Assembly (NCBI GenBank): GCA_002508635.1
Contig: DACO01000078.1
Coordinates: 1 to 25,455 of the forward strand
Source: Methanolobus sp. UBA118
GTDB lineage: Archaea > Halobacteriota > Methanosarcinia > Methanosarcinales > Methanosarcinaceae
Reading direction: 5' to 3'
DNA: 25,455 nucleotides
Shown in pieces: positions 8,902 to 15,448 of this stretch. Numbering within the stretch: the first letter of the stretch is position 1; each line of letters begins with the position of its first letter. Position numbers and translations under genes: made by a program. The notes below the pieces were generated by a model that was not told the origin of the DNA, did not search any database, and saw only the letters and a list, made by a program, of their open reading frames with translations.

Positions 8902-9105
8902 TCACTTGTAATCCATTTTAAGGGTTACAAGGGACAGACCGAGTTTTTCTTCCAGCTCTTTTAGTTCCTTCAGTTGTTCTTCTGTAAGATCTGCGTATTT
9001 TATGTCCTTGCTCGAAAAGGCAAGTATAGTTGCGTTGAATTTCTTTTCCAGATCTGTAATTGCTTTAATCTGTTCTTCGCTTAAATGAGATAGTCCCCAA
9101 AATAT
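8902..9105 (-). CDS. Small uncharacterised protein with a non-standard (ATA) start or a lost start codon
   Basis: On the minus strand an open frame of about 67 codons reads IFWGLSHLSEEQIKAITDLE, continues with KKFNATILAFSSKDIKYA and DLTEEQLKELKELEEKLG, and ends in KMDYK at 8904-8902. The composition is protein-like: two similar Leu/Glu/Lys-rich helices (LSEEQIKAITDLEKKF and LTEEQLKELKELEEKL) that look like an internal duplication. A good Shine-Dalgarno AGGAG (9118-9114) is present, but no ATG, GTG or TTG lies in frame between the preceding stop and the protein. An ATA codon (9105-9103) sits eight bases after the AGGAG, where a start is expected. It may use a rare start, or be a recent pseudogene, or reflect a sequencing error. 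I do not recognise a function. Confidence 0.6.
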   Translation of the reverse strand: MFWGLSHLSEEQIKAITDLEKKFNATILAFSSKDIKYADLTEEQLKELKELEEKLGLSLVTLKMDYK

Positions 9106-9202
9106 ATTCTCAACTCCTGTTAAATTTCAAACTGTATTTTAAGACAATAGATAATCTGTGTCTGAGCTTATTTACGGTTTTCGAAAGAATTACTCCGCAG
9201 AA

Positions 9203-9634
9203 CTAGTCAGCGCTCATTTTCTGACAGATCAGCACAAAATCCTTTTTACTTATCTGACGAAAACCATTTCTGAATTCCAATCCCCAATGTTCTTTGTCTT
9301 TGATGAAATCAAGTTCCGGTATCAGGGGTCTGACTTCGATCTCATGGATATTTTCCAGAAATTCTGCTTTTTTCCTGAAGGGTTTGAAATTTTCGGACAT
9401 GGAAACCTGAAATACATCTTCGCCACTTATTCTGGCAACAGCTGTGAATCTCTGGCAGGCTTTTGATCCTTTGTATGTTATCTTTGGAGAATAGTAGACT
9501 ATCCAGTCTCCGACTTTCATCCTTTCAAGAGATGTCGGTTTTCCGTGGGATACCTGAACAAAGCTTTTCTCTTTGCCTGCAAGTACATGGTCCCTGGATG
9601 CAACTGCCAGCCAGTAAACGGGCTTTTCCTGCAT
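9203..9634 (-). CDS. EVE-domain (PUA-like, UPF0310 type) protein
   Basis: A 143-residue protein formed by a single EVE domain. The pattern YWLAVASRDHVLAG at the N-terminus, then FVQVSHGKPTSLERMKVGDW and IVYYSPKITYKGSKACQRFTAVA is typical; the C-terminal half contains HWGLEFRNGFRQISKKDF. EVE domains are related to YTH and PUA folds and are thought to bind modified bases in nucleic acid. Stand-alone forms are often found near restriction or stress genes, but no such neighbour is visible here. An in-frame TTG at 9640 is also possible; ATG at 9634 is chosen because it starts right before the conserved YW. The Shine-Dalgarno site is weak. The + strand frame over the same bases is a shadow. Confidence 0.85.
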   Translation of the reverse strand: MQEKPVYWLAVASRDHVLAGKEKSFVQVSHGKPTSLERMKVGDWIVYYSPKITYKGSKACQRFTAVARISGEDVFQVSMSENFKPFRKKAEFLENIHEIEVRPLIPELDFIKDKEHWGLEFRNGFRQISKKDFVLICQKMSAD

Positions 9635-9719
9635 ACACAATAAATGCCTGCATTATTGTATAAGTTGTTTTTCATATCCTAAAATGAATCTACTTCCAGT
9701 TGCAGCGGGGACTGTTAAT

Positions 9720-9780
9720 TTGCACGAGACGTGCGGATTGTGGGGGGAGTGGGGTTAAAAAAGGTCACACGTCTCGGCAA
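9720..9780. ncRNA. G-rich hairpin element A (candidate structured RNA)
   Basis: The arm TTGCACGAGACGTG (from 9720) pairs with CACGTCTCGGCAA (ending 9780), with one bulge. The enclosed 30-odd bases hold TGTGGGGGGAGTGGGG followed by a run of A and AGG. A second element at 11897-11966 has the same plan. No ORF covers it. It lies in the 519-bp gap between the EVE gene and the FilR1 gene. The strand is not known; G-rich loop on + strand. Function unknown. Confidence 0.4.
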
Positions 9781-9955
9781 AGGATAGAGGATATAGTACT
9801 ATAAAGTATAATCGTCTTGGAAAACTGAATATATAATTTTTCAGGTTAACAATTCAAATTTGGATTCACCGAAAATACTTAAGTTTAATACCTGCAAAAT
9901 AGGATTCATAAAATAAGTTTTCACTCATTAAATGTTCTAAAATTTGATTCTGATA

Positions 9956-10070
9956 TATCGACTTCTTAACCATTATACCTAACATTAGATTGTTGCTTGG
10001 TGAGCAAGTATGCTTTATTAATTTAAAAAAAGGTATGTATAAATAGATTGCATCTGTAAAGAAGTCGATA
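9956..10070 (+). promoter_or_regulatory. Promoter of the FilR1 regulator with a distant perfect inverted repeat
   Basis: TATCGACTTCTT (9956-9967) and AAGAAGTCGATA (10059-10070) are perfect 12-base inverted arms 91 bases apart. Between them lies the TATA-like TATGTATAAATAG (10034-10046), placing transcription start near 10067, inside the right arm. The leader would be about 85 bases. The arms are good candidates for autoregulation by the encoded regulator. The rest of the gap (9781-9955) is AT-rich with no feature I can support. Confidence 0.45.
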
Positions 10071-10153
10071 ATTTGTTAATCATATGCATCGGCCGTTTGC
10101 CTATAATGCTAATGCAGGCAGTAATACAAATTACAAAGGGGGTACGACCTTAA

Positions 10154-10933
10154 ATGCCGTTGCTTGAAACATTTGGTATATCAGAAGACAAGATCAATTT
10201 GCTTTTGCTATTGTATGATGGCCCGAAGAAAAAGAAAACTATACTTGAAACACTGAATATAAGCAGTCAGGCGCTTGTTCCCTCAATAAGGGTACTTGAA
10301 AGCAACAATATAGTTGTACACTATGATGGCACATATGAACTTTCATCCATCGGAAAAATAGCGGTTGATGAAATTATTCCCTTCCTGAATACACTGGAAT
10401 TTCTTGAGAACAATCTGGACTATCTTGCTGAACACAGGCTTGATTTCATTCCATTCCATTTATTGAAGAGGCTCCGGGAGCTGTGTCCATACACTATAGT
10501 ACGTCCCCACTTCTCAGAAGCTTTTGAATTTAACAAGAAACTTGAAGAAACCACAGATGCTTCTAAGACCTTCAGGATTGCCACATCCCTTTTACTTCCG
10601 ACTCTTCCCTCTTTTTTTGCAAAATGGATTGATGAAGGAATAGATATATCGGTGATAGTTTCCGAAGAGCTGCTTGAAAAGATAAGAAACGAGCATGTAT
10701 TTATTTTTCAGGATTTACTGACAGAAAGGCAGATTGAACTTATGGTATTCCCGGGAAATATGTGCTTCCAGACATTTGTACTGAATGACTATTGTTTTTC
10801 TTGTAACCTTTTAAATAAAAAAGGTTCTATCTCCGGTGAACAGCTGATAAGCTGTAATACTGAAGCACTTAAATGGGGAAACGAACTGTTCGAACACTAC
10901 AGAGAATGCTCTTTGCCAGTGAATACTATCTAG
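10154..10933 (+). CDS. FilR1-family winged-helix transcriptional regulator (methanogen type)
   Basis: A 259-residue protein with an N-terminal winged helix (about 8-75: INLLLLLYDGPKKKKTILE, then LNISSQALVPSIRVLESNN and the wing YELSSIGKIAV) and a FilR1-type effector domain (about 115-250) ending near LKWGNELFEHYRE. This two-domain plan is the one used by the Msr regulators of methyl-transferase genes in Methanosarcina and by FilR1 of Methanothrix. The regulated genes here are unknown; no methyltransferase gene is in the window. GGGGGT at 10136-10141 precedes the ATG by about 12 bases, a loose ribosome binding site. The long upstream region with a 12-base inverted repeat suggests tight control. 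Confidence 0.85.
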   Translation: MPLLETFGISEDKINLLLLLYDGPKKKKTILETLNISSQALVPSIRVLESNNIVVHYDGTYELSSIGKIAVDEIIPFLNTLEFLENNLDYLAEHRLDFIPFHLLKRLRELCPYTIVRPHFSEAFEFNKKLEETTDASKTFRIATSLLLPTLPSFFAKWIDEGIDISVIVSEELLEKIRNEHVFIFQDLLTERQIELMVFPGNMCFQTFVLNDYCFSCNLLNKKGSISGEQLISCNTEALKWGNELFEHYRECSLPVNTI

Positions 10934-10937
10934 TATT

Positions 10938-10951
10938 GTCTTTTTGTTCTG
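10938..10951 (+). terminator. T-tract after the FilR1 gene
   Basis: GTCTTTTTGTTCTG begins four bases past the stop codon. The same 14 bases recur at 16217-16230 after the XRE gene, so this may be a shared terminator form. Confidence 0.4.
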
Positions 10952-11040
10952 CCGGTAAAGGTCTTATTCAGGTAGCTGTATACAATAAAATAAACCAGAA
11001 TACTGTGACAGCAGTGATATAGTATCTAAAAGGTGAATTC

Positions 11041-11160
11041 ATGGTCAGATATTGCAAGGTATGCGGTAACAAGAGTGGAAGATGTAACCATATAGTACTG
11101 GAATTGGACAGAAAGGAACAGCAATCCGGAGAAGAAAAAGAATCTAGATCTGATAAATAA
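11041..11160 (+). CDS. 39-residue protein with a CX2C...CXH zinc-binding pattern
   Basis: ATG at 11041 opens a 39-codon frame ending in TAA at 11158-11160. The Shine-Dalgarno AAGGTGA (11030-11036) is four bases before the ATG. The first half, VRYCKVCGNKSGRCNHIVLE, carries Cys5, Cys8, Cys15 and His17, a compact pattern that could bind one zinc ion. The second half is a charged tail rich in Glu and Lys. A hairpin with a T-tract follows, so it has its own terminator as well as its own ribosome site. This set of signals supports a real small protein. Small zinc proteins of this kind in methanogens are often regulators or subunit partners, but I do not recognise this one. The next gene on the same strand is the cytochrome. 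Confidence 0.65.
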   Translation: MVRYCKVCGNKSGRCNHIVLELDRKEQQSGEEKESRSDK

Positions 11161-11179
11161 GATTTTTATGATTCTTTGC

Positions 11180-11220
11180 AGACTCTTTTCTAATTAATGA
11201 GTCTTATTTGTATCTTTTTT
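11180..11220 (+). terminator. Hairpin and T-tract after the small zinc protein gene
   Basis: AGACTC (11180-11185) pairs with GAGTCT (11199-11204), followed by TATTTGTATCTTTTTT. Confidence 0.6.
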
Positions 11221-11241
11221 AAGCCTGTAAAGCCTGATTTC

Positions 11242-11298
11242 CGAAAACACTTAAATATCTGGTGTTGACAAACTTCCTTATGGTGAAATCGGGGGTAG
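11242..11298 (+). promoter_or_regulatory. Promoter and ribosome site of the cytochrome gene
   Basis: A BRE-like CGAAAACAC precedes the TATA-like TTAAATAT (11251-11258), giving a start near 11281. GGGGGTAGG (11291-11299) lies about seven bases before the ATG. Confidence 0.5.
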
Positions 11299-11306
11299 GT
11301 TAATAT

Positions 11307-11780
11307 ATGATATATAAGCGTATTTTATTATTTCTTTTGGTAATGATAATAGCAGTAGCTGGAATACAGGCAGTATCAGCAACTGGCGATATGATGGATG
11401 AGTTCAATCAGGAATATGACACCAATGCTACCAGGCTGGATAACTGCACCGTCTGCCATGGAGAGGATATTGAATCACTGAATCCATATGGTATGGATTA
11501 TCAGGAAAACGATGCTGATCTGATGGCCGTGGAACCTCTGGATTCCGATGAGGATGGATTCAGTAATCAGGAAGAGATAGATGCTCTGAAATTTCCGGGA
11601 GATCCGGAAGATACACCTGAGGACGTAACTGAAGATGAAGAAGAAAGTGTGGTCGAGGAAACACTGGATGAGGAGGAGCCAGTTAATGATACTGAGACTG
11701 AGCAGCAGACACCTGGATTTGAAACAATTCTTGGAGTTGCCGGCTTGCTCATGGCAATATTCCTGCTTAAGAAAAAATAG
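11307..11780 (+). CDS. Membrane-anchored monohaem c-type cytochrome with EF-hand and PGF-CTERM signal
   Basis: A 157-residue exported protein. Residues 1-26 are a signal peptide (KRILLFLLVMIIAVAG, ending AVSA). Residues 45-50 hold one haem c motif, CTVCH, inside the family string LDNCTVCHGEDIESLNPYG. A canonical calcium loop DSDEDGFSNQEE follows at about 76-87. An acidic, Glu-rich linker (about 96-133) leads to PGFETILGVAGLLMAIFLLKKK-type sequence at the C-terminus. This end has the PGF tripeptide, a membrane helix and a basic tail: the PGF-CTERM signal that archaeosortase A processes to a lipid anchor. The protein should sit on the outer face of the membrane and carry one electron. Partners are unknown; the gene is flanked by terminators and so stands alone. 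A role in electron transfer at the cell surface is an inference. Confidence 0.85.
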   Translation: MIYKRILLFLLVMIIAVAGIQAVSATGDMMDEFNQEYDTNATRLDNCTVCHGEDIESLNPYGMDYQENDADLMAVEPLDSDEDGFSNQEEIDALKFPGDPEDTPEDVTEDEEESVVEETLDEEEPVNDTETEQQTPGFETILGVAGLLMAIFLLKKK

Positions 11781-11795
11781 TAATATGTAACTATT

Positions 11796-11830
11796 ATCAT
11801 CGGTAAGGACCGATGATTTTTACTTATTTT
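11796..11830 (+). terminator. Strong hairpin terminator after the cytochrome gene
   Basis: ATCATCGGT (11796-11804) and ACCGATGAT (11809-11817) form a perfect nine-base-pair stem with loop AAGG, followed by TTTTACTTATTTTTT. Confidence 0.75.
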
Positions 11831-11837
11831 TTAATTC

Positions 11838-11993
11838 ATATCTAATATATGCGGCAACATTCTGGCGTTAGCGCTCAAAACTAATCTTTCATCTAAATTC
11901 TGAGGCATGCCTGGTGATGACGGGTGGAGTGTGAGGGGAACGTATTAGGTGGGCACACCTCAGAATACAAACTACACCAGATATCTAATATAT
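11838..11993. repeat. 13-bp direct repeat flanking hairpin element B
   Basis: ATATCTAATATAT occurs at 11838-11850 and again at 11981-11993, one copy on each side of hairpin B. It could be a target-site duplication, two TATA-like boxes, or chance in AT-rich DNA. Confidence 0.4.
11897..11966. ncRNA. G-rich hairpin element B (candidate structured RNA)
   Basis: ATTCTGAGG (11897-11905) pairs with CCTCAGAAT (11958-11966); after two mismatched positions, TGCC pairs with GGCA. The enclosed part holds CGGGTGGAGTGTGAGGGG and AGGTGGG. It shares with element A the order GAG-x-C-x-TGC, GGAGTG, GGGG, AGG, CACAC. It lies in the 968-bp gap between the cytochrome and the MBL/rhodanese genes; the rest of this gap up to 12150 is AT-rich with no gene that I can support. 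Confidence 0.4.
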
Positions 11994-12151
11994 TTACTGG
12001 TTTTAATAATTTTTGGTGTATAAATTCCTGATATTGAATTGAAACTTAATACAATTTGTTTCCTGTCCAAAAATATTACTACATTTATAAGAGCAAGTGA
12101 AGATTTAATATCATTGAAATATACCGCATGCTTTTTGTTTAAGCTGAGTTT

Positions 12152-12379
12152 ATGTTAAATAGAATAAAGAAAAAGTACTGCAAACGGGAGGGGAAAAGTT
12201 TAGCAGATCTCGCAAGATTTATGGAATAGGCAGAATTAGTGCAGATTCAGGTTCGTAAGGAAAAAGGCACCTTGTGTGGGCCGTTTTTCAGGTGCCTCCC
12301 TTACTACCGTTTTTCAGTTTGCCGTTTTTCAATCTACCGTTTTTCAATCACTATCAATCAGGAAATATATTTTTCCTGA
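12152..12379 (+). other. Possible small ORF interrupted by one in-frame TAG
   Basis: ATG at 12152 opens 25 codons (MLNRIKKKYCKREGKSLADL and then ARFME) to a TAG at 12227-12229. The same frame then stays open to TGA at 12377-12379. The first part looks like a basic helical peptide; the second part is built largely from the CCGTTTTTCA repeats and is less protein-like. No Shine-Dalgarno site is seen. It could be a decayed gene or, less likely, a pyrrolysine-coded read-through. A competing frame at 12274-12498 is Phe/Tyr-rich and looks spurious. Confidence 0.2.
12265..12346 (+). repeat. Hairpin plus four CCGTTTTTCA repeats
   Basis: CCGTTTTTCA occurs at 12281, 12307, 12322 and 12337; the last three are spaced exactly 15 bases apart. 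The first copy sits in the loop of a perfect eight-base-pair hairpin, AGGCACCT (12265-12272) with AGGTGCCT (12290-12297). There is no other sign of a CRISPR array, as the spacers are only five bases. From 12380 to 12700 the sequence is AT-rich with no gene; a TATA-like TATATATATTATTTA near 12611-12625 may serve the next gene. Confidence 0.5.
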
Positions 12380-12748
12380 TGATAATGATCTATCCCCCTA
12401 GATGTCAATATAATAAAAAAACGTTCCTATATATTCTTTTAAAAGCAAATTATTTTCTATATAGGGATATTAATCGACAATATTTTGTTTATTTGTGATA
12501 ATTCGACACAATTCTTAATTTTATGAATGTAATAAGACTGTAATATAAGCAAAAACTGTTTTAAGTAATTAATTTTTTCAAAAAATGAACATTTTTGTAA
12601 TATATAGTTGTATATATATTATTTAGTGGGAAACGTAATTATTTGATATTACTGTATCAAAAATAATGCTGGAATTAAGGTTTAAGTAAAACATATCAAG
12701 TATGTGTTTCTAAATTTAGGTAGTGGGAATAATAAATGGAGAGTTTAG

Positions 12749-14119
12749 ATGATATTCGAACGTATTAAATCCGAAGGATTGGCCCATCTTTCTTATTTTA
12801 TCGGTTCGGGGGATGAAGCCGTGGTTATTGATCCGCGCAGGGACTGTGAGGTATACGCGGATATGGCCAGAAGAGAAGGCATGAGAATAAAACATATCCT
12901 TGAGACACACCGCAATGAAGATTACGTGGTCGGGTCGAAAGAGCTTCAAAATCTCACGGATGCCGATATCTATCACGGTACTGGTCTTGATTTTAAATAT
13001 GGTAATACTTTGGAGGATGGCCAGGAAATAGTCTTTGGTTCGCTGAAGATAACAGCCCTGCATACGCCGGGTCATACGGACGAGAGTATGTCCTATGCCC
13101 TGACAGACCTTGACGCAGGTGATGAGGTCATTATGGTATTTACAGGAGATGCTCTCTTTATAGGTGATGTGGGAAGGACCGATCTCTATGGTCCTGAAGA
13201 AGCTTCCCGACTTGCCGGGAATCTGTATGACAGCATTTTCAAAAAAATTCTTCCCCTTGGGGATGAGGTTATACTTCATCCGGCACATGGCGCAGGTTCT
13301 GTGTGCGGGGGAGCCATAAGTGAGCGTGAACACAGCACACTGGGACTTGAGCGTCATCAGAATCCGGCTCTGCAGAAAACAGATAAAGATGATTTCATCA
13401 GGTATAAGACCCAGGAAAAAATGGAATTCCCGCCTTATTTCAAAATGATGGAAAAGTATAATCTCGAAGGTCCTCCGCTCTTATATGAACTTCCGGTTCC
13501 TGAACTTCTATCACCTGAGGAGTTCAGCGAAGAAATGAAAGGTTCGGCAGTGGTTCTGGATACACGCATGCCACACTCTTTTGGTGGTGCACACATCAAA
13601 GGCAGTTTAAGTATCTGGCTGGAAGGCCTTCCGTCCTTTGCGGGCTGGATGCTTCCCTATGAGAAGAAGATACTACTTGTTACCGAAGAACAGGAACAAC
13701 TGGAAACTGCAGTAAGGTATCTTGTTCGACTGGGTTATGACAACGTGGCCGGTTTTTTAAACGGAGGAATAGGAGGCTGGTATATAGATGCCCAGCCTGT
13801 TGACGGGTTCAATCTGATATCCGTCCATGACCTGAAGGATAGGCTGGAAAAAGGAGAGACGATGTTCATCCTGGATGTAAGAAGTGATGAAGAGTGGGAA
13901 GAGGGTCATATACAGGACGCCACTCACATATATGTGGGGCACCTTGAAGAGAACCTGGATAAGATTCCCGGGGACTGCAGGATAATCGTCTATTGTGGAA
14001 CAGGAAGGCGTTCCAACATAGCCGCATCAATTCTTAAGAAACATGGATTTGACAGGATATACAATGTTCTTGGCAGCATGACGGCATGGAAAAGTGCAGG
14101 TTATGAGGTAGTGAAATAA
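12749..14119 (+). CDS. MBL-fold persulfide-dioxygenase-like protein with two C-terminal rhodanese domains
   Basis: A 456-residue protein. Residues 1-245 form a metallo-beta-lactamase fold related to ETHE1. The usual HxHxDH metal motif is degenerate here, HRNEDY (54-59). The residues that match the mononuclear iron site of ETHE1 remain: His54, His109 in HTPGHT and Asp134 in FTGDALF, with His180 in HPAHG. Two rhodanese domains follow: the first (about 255-350) lacks the catalytic Cys (VTEEQEQLE in its place), while the second (about 355-455) has it, Cys416 in YCGTGRRSN. The expected chemistry is oxidation of a persulfide to sulfite plus sulfur transfer, in the cytoplasm. Some relatives share the HRNEDY form as I recall it, so this is probably a subfamily trait and not decay. 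GGAGAG lies about six bases before the ATG. A T-tract follows the stop. Confidence 0.85.
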   Translation: MIFERIKSEGLAHLSYFIGSGDEAVVIDPRRDCEVYADMARREGMRIKHILETHRNEDYVVGSKELQNLTDADIYHGTGLDFKYGNTLEDGQEIVFGSLKITALHTPGHTDESMSYALTDLDAGDEVIMVFTGDALFIGDVGRTDLYGPEEASRLAGNLYDSIFKKILPLGDEVILHPAHGAGSVCGGAISEREHSTLGLERHQNPALQKTDKDDFIRYKTQEKMEFPPYFKMMEKYNLEGPPLLYELPVPELLSPEEFSEEMKGSAVVLDTRMPHSFGGAHIKGSLSIWLEGLPSFAGWMLPYEKKILLVTEEQEQLETAVRYLVRLGYDNVAGFLNGGIGGWYIDAQPVDGFNLISVHDLKDRLEKGETMFILDVRSDEEWEEGHIQDATHIYVGHLEENLDKIPGDCRIIVYCGTGRRSNIAASILKKHGFDRIYNVLGSMTAWKSAGYEVVK

Positions 14120-14291
14120 GCCTCTGCTCTCTTTTTATTTTGGGTGTCTGGCCCTTTTATATCAGCTCAGCTTTTCCATTATTTCTCATATATTTTTGTT
14201 AAGTAAGAATGTTTCCATAATTATTAAAATTGCCAGAATAAAGTAGATATCGGGTCCATACCGGGGCTTAGAGAATGTGGGAAACTAGTAT

Positions 14292-15299
14292 ATGATATCT
14301 AAAAAAATTATTATAATATTTTGTTTTGTGAGTATTCTGTCAGCAACATCCATAGGTAGCTCACTGGCACAGACAGTTGAAGGAACGGAAAACCAGATTA
14401 CTTCCAATATGTCGGATCAGTATTTCCCGGATATTCATGAAGACATCATAGTATGGACAGACGTTCGAAACCAGAGTTCAGATATTTTCCTTTATAACCT
14501 GACATCCGAAGAGGAAATGCAGGTAACAACAAATACATCCGAGGAACGAGTTCCTCATATTTACGGGGAGATAATTGTCTGGGAGGACTGGCGTAACGGT
14601 AACTGGGATATCTATATGTATAATCTGTCTTCAGGAGAGGAATCACCGCTGATCACAAATGATTCTGATCAGAGAGTACCTGATATATATGAAGACAGGG
14701 TCGTGTGGGAAGACCTGCGTAATGGAAACTGGGATATCTACATGTATAACATGACTACCGGTGAGGAGCAGCAGATTACGGATAATGCATCTGACCAGTT
14801 GTATCCTGCAATTTATGGTGATCAGATCACCTGGATGGATGACCGCAACGGCGGCTGGGATATATTCATTTACAATATCAGTTCGGGAGAGGAGATGCAG
14901 ATAACAGCAAATGAATCCGTTTCCCTGTATCCTGACATCTATGAAGACAGAGTTGTATACATGGATGATCGCACCTTTGACCAGAACATCTACATGTATA
15001 ATACTACGACCCAGGAAGAGATGCAGATAACCACCAACGATTCCTGGCAGGTTGTTCCGAGAATTCACGAAAACAGGATAGTCTGGACCGATGAGCGCAA
15101 TGCCAATTGGGATATTGTAGGAAACTCTGATATCTATATGTTCGACCTTACAACAGGCGAAGAGTTCCAGATAAGTACAAATGAAGAACGACAGGTCTAT
15201 CCTGCTATCTATGGCGATACTGTGGTCTGGGAAGACAGGCGCAATCTGAATGCGGACGTCTTTGCCTTTGATATTACAGGACAGAATTCCACGGAATAA
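14292..15299 (+). CDS. Secreted seven-bladed TolB-like beta-propeller protein
   Basis: A 335-residue protein with a signal peptide (1-26, IIIIFCFVSILSATSIGSS, cleavage near LAQT) followed by seven repeats of about 42 residues. The unit is roughly YPDIYEDRVVWEDRRNGNWD, then IYMYNLTTGEEMQIT. Blade 6 has a short insertion (WDIVGNSD). This number and unit fit a single seven-bladed propeller of the TolB/PD40 class, common among surface proteins of Methanosarcinales. Nearly every blade carries N-x-S/T sequons at the same two places (such as TNDSD and YNLS), so a glycan ring is likely. There is no C-terminal anchor or PGF signal, so it is probably released or held by other surface proteins. Binding partner unknown. 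The ribosome site (GTGGGAAAC) is weak. A TATA-like CATATATTTTT lies near 14188. Confidence 0.85.
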   Translation: MISKKIIIIFCFVSILSATSIGSSLAQTVEGTENQITSNMSDQYFPDIHEDIIVWTDVRNQSSDIFLYNLTSEEEMQVTTNTSEERVPHIYGEIIVWEDWRNGNWDIYMYNLSSGEESPLITNDSDQRVPDIYEDRVVWEDLRNGNWDIYMYNMTTGEEQQITDNASDQLYPAIYGDQITWMDDRNGGWDIFIYNISSGEEMQITANESVSLYPDIYEDRVVYMDDRTFDQNIYMYNTTTQEEMQITTNDSWQVVPRIHENRIVWTDERNANWDIVGNSDIYMFDLTTGEEFQISTNEERQVYPAIYGDTVVWEDRRNLNADVFAFDITGQNSTE

Positions 15300-15321
15300 G
15301 ATTCCGTTGATCTGACCTTCA

Positions 15322-15372
15322 TTTCAGGCAATTTGCCTGAAACCGATTCATTTTCCTCCGTTTTATTTTTTT
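15322..15372 (+). terminator. Hairpin terminator after the propeller gene
   Basis: TTTCAGGCA (15322-15330) and TGCCTGAAA (15334-15342) form a perfect stem with a three-base loop; T-rich TTTTATTTTTTT follows near 15360. Confidence 0.65.
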
Positions 15373-15448
15373 ACCGGTACTTTCTGCAATTTTTGCTGTT
15401 TTTATCTTGAACCATTAATATACACTTTTATAAATGTCTGCTGAGGTG

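Noticed and set aside
9158..9466. A 102-residue + strand frame
   Set aside because: It is the shadow of the EVE-domain gene on the minus strand.
12281..12346. Possible CRISPR array
   Set aside because: Repeat units are only 10 bases with 5-base gaps, and there are no cas genes.
12274..12498. A 74-residue Phe/Tyr-rich open frame
   Set aside because: It has no ribosome site, overlaps the CCGTTTTTCA repeats, and its composition follows the AT-rich DNA; no recognisable domain.
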